DNA from: a virus
DNA: 46,392 nucleotides
Strand: one strand, 5' to 3'
IMG/VR virus record: IMGVR_UViG_3300030101_002457
Span: 1 to 46,392 of that record
In this document: positions 39,693 through 46,392 of the stretch, one piece after another
Numbering within the stretch: the first letter of the stretch is position 1
Layout: each line of letters begins with the position of its first letter
The notes under the pieces: generated by a model
The model's database searches: none
The model's input: only the letters and a program-made list of their open reading frames with translations
What the model was told of the DNA's origin: nothing
Position numbers and translations under genes: made by a program

Positions 39693-40180
39693 ATATATTT
39701 CATTTAGATAAAGACCCAATAGAATCTGCAAAATATCATTGTGATAAACACGTTTGCAAAATGATTGTTGAAACTGCACAGATGCTTTGCACAGCACATA
39801 GATTACTTGACCCAAAATGGGCTGAAGAGATGAACCTAATGAAAGCAGGATTTGTAAATCACCCAATGACAATATGGGTAAGGACTTCTCAAAATAATTA
39901 CATATGGGCTTTTAATCTTTTTCAAGGATTACTTGATGAATATGAACATCGTTATGGCAGACTTCATAAATGTATGGAACATGAGATGGCGTTGTCATCT
40001 CCACCGCCTATGCCAGATATAGGTTTTACAGAAGTTCCTCTTTGTATGCCAAATCATTGTAAGAATGTTTTGAGCCATATACGATCATATAGAGAATACT
40101 ATCGAAAAGAAAAAAGATACTTCGCCAAATGGACTAAAAGAGATGTTCCTTATTGGTTTGATGATCCTGAGTTAGTCTAG
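39689..40180 (+). CDS. Conserved phage protein, unknown function
   Basis: A 163-residue protein: NIFHLDKDPIESAKYHCDKHVCKMIVETAQMLCTAH, NHPMTIWVRTSQNNYIWAFNLFQGLLDEYEHRYGRLHKC, and RSYREYYRKEKRYFAKWTKRDVPYWF. This is a recognisable family in cyanophages and other marine phages (helical, with conserved His, Cys and Trp), but no activity is known to me. The conserved DKHVCKM and HPMTIW blocks suggest an enzyme or metal site. Its 3' end overlaps the convergent Mu-F-like gene by nine bases. Confidence 0.75.
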   Translation: MNIFHLDKDPIESAKYHCDKHVCKMIVETAQMLCTAHRLLDPKWAEEMNLMKAGFVNHPMTIWVRTSQNNYIWAFNLFQGLLDEYEHRYGRLHKCMEHEMALSSPPPMPDIGFTEVPLCMPNHCKNVLSHIRSYREYYRKEKRYFAKWTKRDVPYWFDDPELV

Positions 40181-40954
40181 TAATTCATCTTCTGGTGATA
40201 CATACAAAGTAACACATCTGCAATTTATCACATTTGCAACCCCACCCTTGGGGTCTCCTGTGTAGCCCATTCGATATTCAAAACCTCTATAGGGTACTAT
40301 GAAATCTTCATCAAGTGGGACTTCTGTTCCGTTCATTGCTCTATGATGCGCTCTTGTTCTATCATCGTTGGCACTTACCCACCTCTTTACTTGATTCGGT
40401 ATGTTAAGACTAGCGTTAACTTCATGATTAGCGAAAGATGATGCGCTATGTGTTTCTGTTCTCGCGATTGTTGCAGAGCGATACCTACTAAATGAACCAG
40501 ACATTCTATCAAAGATTGCCTTTGCTGTGGTAGCGACTCCTAACCCTTCTAATTCAGATTGCCTTATTACTGACACAATCATAGCAAGCGTTGTATTACT
40601 GATTGCTTCAATATGCCTTGCGCCTTGTTGCAAAAGAAATAATTTTATAAGTCTGTCAAACAATGCTTCTTGCTTTCTGGCACTCAGGATTCGTTGACCA
40701 AACTCTTCTATTATCGCTCTGTAATTAGGTTCTAATATTGCAGATAGTTTAGGTTGAATGTCTATCCCAACTTTAATTAATCTTCCTGCTTCCGTATATT
40801 CCCTTCTAGCTTGCTCTCCAACCTCTACAAAAAAGGTGTTCATCTGTAATCTTATTTTTCTCTCATAAGATATTCGTAATCTATTTTGTTCAATGAATTC
40901 TTTTCTTGCAGATATTCGATATGCGTTCTGCTTCAGCGCAAGATTTGATTGCAT
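40172..40954 (-). CDS. Mu F-like head morphogenesis protein
   Basis: A 260-residue protein. The C-terminal Phage_Mu_F domain is clear: IARTETHSASSFANHEV, VKRWVSANDDRTRAHHRAMNG, then ANVINCRCVTLYV. The N-terminal part is helical. Family members are minor head proteins, sometimes ejected. ATG at 40954 overlaps the portal stop (TGATG). Confidence 0.87.
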   Translation of the reverse strand: MQSNLALKQNAYRISARKEFIEQNRLRISYERKIRLQMNTFFVEVGEQARREYTEAGRLIKVGIDIQPKLSAILEPNYRAIIEEFGQRILSARKQEALFDRLIKLFLLQQGARHIEAISNTTLAMIVSVIRQSELEGLGVATTAKAIFDRMSGSFSRYRSATIARTETHSASSFANHEVNASLNIPNQVKRWVSANDDRTRAHHRAMNGTEVPLDEDFIVPYRGFEYRMGYTGDPKGGVANVINCRCVTLYVSPEDELLD

Positions 40955-43317
40955 CAACTTTTTGACCTGAGTGGATGACCTTTTGGTAATAAGTCTAAAT
41001 CAAATTTTCCTGACCTAAACCTTCCTCTACGCACCGCATATAAAAAAGCATTTACCCTTGCGATAGCCCATTGATCAGGACCCATTACATTTCTTCTCAC
41101 TGATTCTGGATTTGTTCTGTATGCACCTACACCTCTACGAAAGACAGCTTCAAGCATCCGTTGTGTGACACGTTTACCTTTTTTATCACCATGCTTTTCG
41201 TTGTGTTCTTTGACTTTATTAGCAATTGTCTTTTTTGTTCTTGCTGATATTGGTGCTTTTTCTTCATAGGTGACAGGCTGTTCTTGCAAGTATTGTTCTA
41301 TACTTTTTTCTTTATCTCTTTCTTTATCTAATTGAACAACTTTTCGTTTTGCCCAAGATTGCCCTGCATCACCGCCCCATAACAACCAAGCTATTTTTCC
41401 TGCACTTGGATATCCATCTTCTCCTTGACGAAAACCTTCCGCACGCTTGTCAACTTCATGTCGTGAGAAAAAACTGTGCATTCTCCGAACAACTGATGGA
41501 GACAATCTTTCACGAGCAACAATTTGTCTGGCTCTAAGTGCGCCAACTCTAGTGCCTCCTCTACCGAACTCTTGTCGCATTTCCAATCCACGTTCTGCCT
41601 CCTGCGCCATCTCTCTTGTTGGTGTAGTATCTATATCACTTTCTGCTTTATCTTCATCATCTAAAAACTGCTCATCATCTTCCTTCTTACCTGATACCCC
41701 GAGATAAATGGCATGACTAGAACAAGGCATATAGTAGTTTCCATCTGGACCTTTTACTGTGTGAGTGCCATCACAACCTAGCGTTCTCGCCCTTCTTGCG
41801 GCTTCTGGTTGCGTTTCAAAAACATCTCTACCTTGACCATATCGAGGGTCTTGTTTTGGTGTTGACAAATCTCTCCCTGTCAATCGAGTGTAATCAGCGT
41901 GTGAAGCGCATGGCATAAATACTTTGCCATCATCCGTATCATGAGAATGGAAACCAAAACACCCTATTTCTCCTGCCCTATCTTCAGCCTCTTCTTGAGT
42001 AGTAAAAACATCTTTTGCAATTTCTCTCTTAATACCATAAGCATCTTCTGCATCCTTTTCTGCTTCTTGACCCTCTGAGGGTGCAACTTCTGTTGAACCA
42101 AGAGGGAAGAGATTAGCCGCGATAAAGACATCATCACCCCCTGTAATAGGCTCTAAACCTAATCTGTCTCTAGCCTCATTTCTTGATATAATACCTTCCC
42201 TAACTGCTTGCACAACATTTTCGTATGTTCTGCGCCTGCGTTCTGTCATGGCAGGGATTGATTCAAAATCATACGCCAGAGATATGTCATCACCAAACAT
42301 GGGTGCAAGCCATTCATTGAAATCTGATTCAACCCTTCTGGCAAGCGGAATAATTGTTTCTTCATAAAGTGCTAATCGTGCCTCTTGTACGTTTGCATAA
42401 GTTTGGCTATCTGGTATGCCAATAAGCTGTGATGGAACACCAAAACATAAAGCAATATCCTTTGCCGCCATATGTTTTTGTTGTAAAAAATCCATATCTT
42501 TTGGAGTCAAACCCATTTCACGCCAATCAAAATCACCTTCTAAAAGTAATGGTCTTCCTGCGTTTTTTGGACCTTGAAACTTCATACGCAAATCATCTTG
42601 CAACTGTTGGCGTTGACCATCTGTGAGTTGCATTGCCATTCCCCTATCATTTTGGGGCTTGAATATGATAGCACCGCTTGGTCTTGCTCCATTGTCTAAT
42701 AAAGCCACGTTGTGCTTGTTCACAGCATTATGATTATCAATATCTACAGAAGCCGCTTTAATTGGTGACATTCCGTAGAAGTCATCGAGTGGATTATACA
42801 TTTTAATATGCTTTACTTCAGATGCCCCTGTAACAGAGTCAGCATCATAAGTTTTTACTACCTTGCCATTGATAATATATTCAAAACCTTCTGGGTTAGA
42901 AGTTTTGCCTGTTTTTATACGAACCCTGTCTGGACGTAAAAGATATAATTCTCTTGGAAGACCTGCAACCTCTGATACTTGTGCGTAAGAGTTTCCAGAT
43001 ATTAGCAGAAAAGAATATAAAGATTGAAAATATTCTACACCTGCTTGCATAGGATTAGGTTTATTAATTAAGGTTAGTATAGGATGTTCATCTAGTTCCA
43101 TTTCTCCTTGAAACGCTTTAAATGGAATGGATGCCGCCCCATTTGCTATTTCATTCACGCATCTGTAAACAATGGCGTTTTGCGAATACCCTTCTTCTGC
43201 ATAATTATCGTAATTATCCCTGCGACTGTATGAGTACCCTGTTGTATTCAATACGACTTGCGGTGCTTCTTTAGTTTCAATTTTTGTTGTTCTGCGTAAA
43301 AAATCAAATAAACCCAT
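40954..43317 (-). CDS. Portal protein with long multi-domain C-terminal extension
   Basis: A 787-residue protein. Residues 1 to about 410 are an HK97-type portal (VYRCVNEIANGAASIPFKAF, GNSYAQVSEVAGLPRELYLLRPDRV, FGVPSQLIG.PDSQTYANVQEA, EARDRLGLEPITGGDD). The remainder is unusual. Two tandem repeats at 436-480 and 498-542 have the form DVF.T..EA..RA...GC.G.H...PC.SH..Y. A segment at 595-665 contains WGGDAGQSWAKRKV, as seen in phage protease- and scaffold-linked proteins. A DUF5824-like domain at 715-787 contains RVTQRMLEAVFRRGVGAYRTNP. Start at 43317 overlaps the terminase stop (TGATG). Confidence 0.9.
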   Translation of the reverse strand: MGLFDFLRRTTKIETKEAPQVVLNTTGYSYSRRDNYDNYAEEGYSQNAIVYRCVNEIANGAASIPFKAFQGEMELDEHPILTLINKPNPMQAGVEYFQSLYSFLLISGNSYAQVSEVAGLPRELYLLRPDRVRIKTGKTSNPEGFEYIINGKVVKTYDADSVTGASEVKHIKMYNPLDDFYGMSPIKAASVDIDNHNAVNKHNVALLDNGARPSGAIIFKPQNDRGMAMQLTDGQRQQLQDDLRMKFQGPKNAGRPLLLEGDFDWREMGLTPKDMDFLQQKHMAAKDIALCFGVPSQLIGIPDSQTYANVQEARLALYEETIIPLARRVESDFNEWLAPMFGDDISLAYDFESIPAMTERRRRTYENVVQAVREGIISRNEARDRLGLEPITGGDDVFIAANLFPLGSTEVAPSEGQEAEKDAEDAYGIKREIAKDVFTTQEEAEDRAGEIGCFGFHSHDTDDGKVFMPCASHADYTRLTGRDLSTPKQDPRYGQGRDVFETQPEAARRARTLGCDGTHTVKGPDGNYYMPCSSHAIYLGVSGKKEDDEQFLDDEDKAESDIDTTPTREMAQEAERGLEMRQEFGRGGTRVGALRARQIVARERLSPSVVRRMHSFFSRHEVDKRAEGFRQGEDGYPSAGKIAWLLWGGDAGQSWAKRKVVQLDKERDKEKSIEQYLQEQPVTYEEKAPISARTKKTIANKVKEHNEKHGDKKGKRVTQRMLEAVFRRGVGAYRTNPESVRRNVMGPDQWAIARVNAFLYAVRRGRFRSGKFDLDLLPKGHPLRSKS

Positions 43318-44630
43318 CAGCTGATTCTCCAATACGCTGTCCCACTGGTCGAGCTTAGTTCTGTTATTGCCCACACAAGAGCATCCATTCTATCAGGTGA
43401 CTTATTGCCGCCCACATATGTTGTCATCTGTTCTTCAAGAACATCAAAGGTTTGTAAATGTGTAACCTTCTTCTGCTCATATAATGCCGCAATAGGTTCT
43501 GCTCTGACGAGTTTACCCCTTGCCGCATGGACAGGTGTATATGGCACATCAGTATCTATTGTTCTTATCAACCGCTCAACCAAATCACCACCATTATTTA
43601 CTTCTGCAACAATTCTATCCGCTTGGTGTTCATAATACAAGTTGATTGCTAATCTTCCCCAAGCATCTGGACTCATCTTACCAGATTTATCTTCAATAAC
43701 ATAGTACCTTCCATCAACCCCTTTCCCTGCCACTATGATTCCTGTTTCATCAGATTCAACATTGCTTGTTACAGCAGGGTCTAAAGCCACGATAATCCTT
43801 TGCATTTCAGGTATTTCTGATTGCATAATTTTACAATCATCTATCATTTTATAAGTCCAAAGCGCACCTTCCGAATCATCTAATACTTCTGCAAAAAGTT
43901 CTTGTCTGCCTAATCTTGTGTTCTCATATTTTTCTTTTAATTGTTGTATAGCGGCAGGCGCAAGATTATCTTCATTCTCGAATGTTGACCCCCTTGTTAT
44001 CACAATATTTGTTCTTTTAAGGAGATTTTTGATTAATGGTGTTGGTTTTGGTGTTGTTGTGATTACACATTGTGGATTTTGCCCCAAACGTAAACCGAAC
44101 ATTAATTGGTCAAAAGTATCTGGATATTGCCAAGCCGCAAGTTCATCACACCACGCTCTGTGAAATTGTGGACCCCTTAATCTATCTGGCTCTGTCGCAC
44201 TGAAACCCATAATTTTAGAACCATTATAAAGATTTATTTCAGATGCACTTGCATTGTATCCCTTTCCCCTTCCATGCAATAAACAATCTGGGGGCAAAAA
44301 TTTGAGTATTCCTGATACCCCACCAAAGGCAACACGTCTTATATCTCCAAACGTGGGAGTGACGACTGCAACTTGGACATCTGGATTTTTTAGGGCGTAA
44401 AGAATAGTATCCATAGCACCTGTTCTTGTCTTACCCCAACCTCGTCCTGCAAGAATAAGCCAGATACTATAATCACCATACTTATTTGTTGATGGTGTTA
44501 TTTGACTAGCTCTGGCTTGTTTCTTCCACTCATTGTAGAGTATGCTCGTATGTTGATGACTTTTCTTCGGCAAGCCTGTCAAGTTCTTCAAGAACCTCTC
44601 GGAACGCCTCTGGGTTGATAACGTCTGCAC
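43317..44630 (-). CDS. Terminase large subunit
   Basis: A 437-residue packaging motor. The ATPase has Walker A LAGRGWGKTRTGA (about residues 61-73) and Walker B AWCDELAAW. The nuclease half has VALDPAVTSNVESDETGI and PDRMDALVWAI with the metal-binding aspartates. It is of the Terminase_6C/COG5323 kind found in HK97-like and GTA systems. The start is GTG at 44630, overlapping the small-subunit gene by 101 bases; AGGAG lies about 13 bases ahead. The packaging mode cannot be read from the sequence. Confidence 0.93.
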   Translation of the reverse strand: MQTLSTQRRSERFLKNLTGLPKKSHQHTSILYNEWKKQARASQITPSTNKYGDYSIWLILAGRGWGKTRTGAMDTILYALKNPDVQVAVVTPTFGDIRRVAFGGVSGILKFLPPDCLLHGRGKGYNASASEINLYNGSKIMGFSATEPDRLRGPQFHRAWCDELAAWQYPDTFDQLMFGLRLGQNPQCVITTTPKPTPLIKNLLKRTNIVITRGSTFENEDNLAPAAIQQLKEKYENTRLGRQELFAEVLDDSEGALWTYKMIDDCKIMQSEIPEMQRIIVALDPAVTSNVESDETGIIVAGKGVDGRYYVIEDKSGKMSPDAWGRLAINLYYEHQADRIVAEVNNGGDLVERLIRTIDTDVPYTPVHAARGKLVRAEPIAALYEQKKVTHLQTFDVLEEQMTTYVGGNKSPDRMDALVWAITELSSTSGTAYWRIS

Positions 44631-45087
44631 TTACTTTGCTTATCTCCTGCGCTTGTCCTAATGCTAATTTACCTATCTTTTGTGCGTTCAATGTAATTTG
44701 AGACAATTCTCTCAAATCATCTACAGGCAAACCCTCTGATGTTGGATTGTTTTGTTCTTCATCAAACCCTCTCTGCATACGTCTTGCAACACTTCGGATT
44801 AACCCTTGTGCAATCATCAAAGTTCTATCATCGAGCTTATTTGATTCTTCCACTAAATTCTTGATGCGGTCTGCATCGATTTGAGCTTGTATTTCAGATT
44901 GCACTTGGTTTTTTTGTTGTTGCCAATTTTCTTTATCTTGCAACCTATATAGTGTAGCTCTTGCTACATCATGACGTTTTACAAGCAAATCTATAGATGG
45001 ATATATTCGTTTGCCATCTTCTAAATAGCCATGAACGAATTCTTCTCGCATCACTTCTTTAATTTGTTCTGTTATTTTCTGTGACAT
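44530..45087 (-). CDS. Terminase small subunit
   Basis: A 185-residue protein. The N-terminal HTH (IYPSIDLLVKRHDVARATLYRLQDKENW) fits DNA recognition, followed by coiled-coil oligomerisation helices (QVQSEIQAQIDADRIKNLVEES) and an acidic C-terminus that may touch the large subunit. The call rests on position before the large subunit and this architecture. Confidence 0.8.
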   Translation of the reverse strand: MSQKITEQIKEVMREEFVHGYLEDGKRIYPSIDLLVKRHDVARATLYRLQDKENWQQQKNQVQSEIQAQIDADRIKNLVEESNKLDDRTLMIAQGLIRSVARRMQRGFDEEQNNPTSEGLPVDDLRELSQITLNAQKIGKLALGQAQEISKVSADVINPEAFREVLEELDRLAEEKSSTYEHTLQ

Positions 45088-45109
45088 ATTTAACCGTTAT
45101 CATAAAATA

Positions 45110-45673
45110 TCAATCAATCTCAAGTTCTTCTTGTTGCTTTTGTAATAAGATTTGATGTTTACTCACCCATGCCTTGTTATATTCGGCATCTTTGAATAGC
45201 TTTGAAAACCCTGTAATATGCTTTAAACGCAACAATTCATCTGCATCCATTCCAAGGTGATTACATATTTGTGCATCACCCCAACCATTATCAAGCATAT
45301 TAAATACCATATTGGACATACCACTTACGCTATGTGAACCTCTTGCCCTGTTGTGTCTCACTGTTGCCGCCATTCGCTCATTTATTTCTTTTTTGATAAC
45401 AACTATGGGTACACATCCCTCTGTGGCATCTCTAATATCTTTATTGTTTTTACAGGTAAAGTATCGGTGAAACCCATCCACTATTACATATTTCTTTTTT
45501 TCTTCATCCCATATTGTAACGATTGGTTGAGTATAGCCATCATGCTTTATGCTTGTATGCAATAGCTTCATCTCATGTCCTGCGACACTATTTGGATTAT
45601 AATCATTTGGCTCTACTTCTTCAATAGATACCCATTTTACGTGACTAACTGGATGCTCTGACTGCATTATCAT
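45110..45673 (-). CDS. IbrB-like ParB-domain protein
   Basis: A 187-residue ParB/sulfiredoxin-fold protein: WVSIEEVEPNDYNPNSVAGHEMKLLHTSIKHDGYTQPIVT, YVIVDGFHRYFT (GFHR in the ParB GxxR position), then VRHNRARGSHS and a C-terminal helical DNA-binding part (DAQICNHLGMDADELLRLK). This matches IbrB, the partner of IbrA. Its start overlaps the end of the IbrA-like gene by about 29 bases in either terminal copy, so the pair is coupled. The small-terminase gene follows after 22 bases. The function of phage IbrB proteins is not settled; transcription activation is known from E. coli. Confidence 0.85.
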   Translation of the reverse strand: MIMQSEHPVSHVKWVSIEEVEPNDYNPNSVAGHEMKLLHTSIKHDGYTQPIVTIWDEEKKKYVIVDGFHRYFTCKNNKDIRDATEGCVPIVVIKKEINERMAATVRHNRARGSHSVSGMSNMVFNMLDNGWGDAQICNHLGMDADELLRLKHITGFSKLFKDAEYNKAWVSKHQILLQKQQEELEID

Positions 45674-46392
45674 TCCTCATATGTTTTGGTATGAATTTCA
45701 AATCGTTTTCTGGTCTACCCCAATTTATCTTCTGACCCCTCTTGAATTTCAAAAAATTGATTGTTTCTGGTCTGCCAAGAAAATTATCAATCTTCGTAAA
45801 ATGCCAATCATTTGCAAGTATGGATAGTATTTCATTCAAGGTCTGAGAATTTTTTATTAAATAATGTTTTTCGCTCTTCTGTTTGTATGAGGTTATCAAC
45901 AAGGTAATCTCTGTATTCCTTCCATGAACTAAACATGAACGGCAATTCTTTTACAGAAAACATATCTTTTTTATTGATATGCTTTGTCTGATTAACTCCG
46001 CTGAGTCTTTTGTTAAGAGCATTCCAAGTATCAGCTTCTAACTCATGCAGATAATACAATTGGTCTACTGCTGTTTCATGGTGCAAATTTGAAACACGCA
46101 TTTTTATTGGTGCAATACCATATCTATAAAATTCATCATATATCTTGCAATAATCCCAATTATTATCATGGATTGCTTTCCAAATATCTTTATATGACCA
46201 ATCATAAATGAAGTTAAAAACATAGTGATTCAACTTCTCATCATATTTTTTGCCATAAGTGATGTGTTTATAGGTTTGCCCTACAGTCAGACCTGCTCTT
46301 CTGTTTGGACTTTCTTCGGCTCTTACACCGCCAAGGAGAGCTACGCTTCTATCAGGGTAATGATGTTTCAAGTATTTTGGGAATAACCCATG
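45616..46392. repeat. Right copy of imperfect terminal redundancy
   Basis: Repeats 1-821 in direct orientation with about two dozen single-base differences, all silent where both copies can be read in the IbrA-like frame, and a 44-base deletion around 45838. Confidence 0.85.
45645..46392 (-). pseudogene. Partial, frameshifted second copy of the IbrA-like gene
   Basis: This copy encodes the same protein as 30-1220 from the HHYPDRSVALLGG region to the end, cut off by the contig end. A 44-base deletion (not a multiple of three) near 45838 shifts the frame. The upstream part stops just after KKFSDLE at 45832, while the last 61 residues continue in another frame and remain identical to the intact copy. 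The flanks share a TC dinucleotide. It is either a true defective allele in a co-occurring strain or an assembly/sequencing fault at the circle junction; not a separate locus. Confidence 0.75.

Overview
The window is essentially a complete tailed-phage genome: a low-GC siphovirus with an HK97-type head and a tail built like that of gene transfer agents (GTA). It is probably from a marine metagenome. The tail-assembly chaperones resemble alphaproteobacterial GTA types, and several proteins belong to families I know from marine phages (LamG/SPRY fibres, the EF-hand membrane protein, the DUF5824-like portal tail). An AT-rich marine alphaproteobacterium is therefore a plausible host, but this is inference. 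I see no integrase, DNA polymerase or tRNA gene. The last ~777 bases repeat the first ~821, so the contig closes into a circle of about 45.6 kb. The two copies are not identical (see findings).

Layout. Read as a circle, one long minus-strand late operon begins with a ParB-like gene (1221-1796) and an IbrA-like PAPS-reductase-family gene (30-1220). It crosses the contig ends into an IbrB-like ParB gene (45110-45673), the small and large terminase genes, a portal with an unusual long C-terminal extension, and a Mu-F-like protein (to 40172). A small early-type cassette (plus genes 38859-40180, minus gene 38457-38681) sits inside the head cluster. Minus-strand structural genes then resume: protease, major capsid, head and fibre proteins, tail-tip protein, LamG/SPRY fibre, connectors, tail tube, frameshifting tail chaperones and tape measure. 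A lysis cassette (18399-16721) ends the run.

The early side has several units. An amidoligase and a gamma-glutamylcyclotransferase-like gene form a plus-strand pair (1940-3395). Two methyltransferases lie at 4812-3488. A replication operon (HTH initiator plus primase-helicase, 7390-5002) diverges from a plus-strand pair ending at 8933. A minus-strand cluster of membrane and zinc-knuckle proteins with a DUF1064 nuclease (10392-8930) diverges from a recombination operon (PD-(D/E)XK exonuclease, DUF1071 annealing protein, possible SSB, HNH protein, AlpA-like HTH; 10435-13193). A last plus-strand operon (13398-16719) carries an XRE regulator, a lipoprotein, a DUF932 protein, a SleB-like hydrolase and a 2OG-Fe(II) oxygenase.

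Regulation is the most coherent hidden layer. Four early promoters, and probably a fifth, have a 16-bp imperfect palindrome (GTTGACNNNNGSCAAC-like) that contains the -35 box. A 15-base AT-only word recurs in promoter regions, and most early genes share a leader ending in GGAGAAAA before ATG. This looks like one phage-wide early regulon. The most unusual functional modules are the amidoligase/GGCT pair and the ParB-PAPS-reductase-ParB triad beside the terminase.
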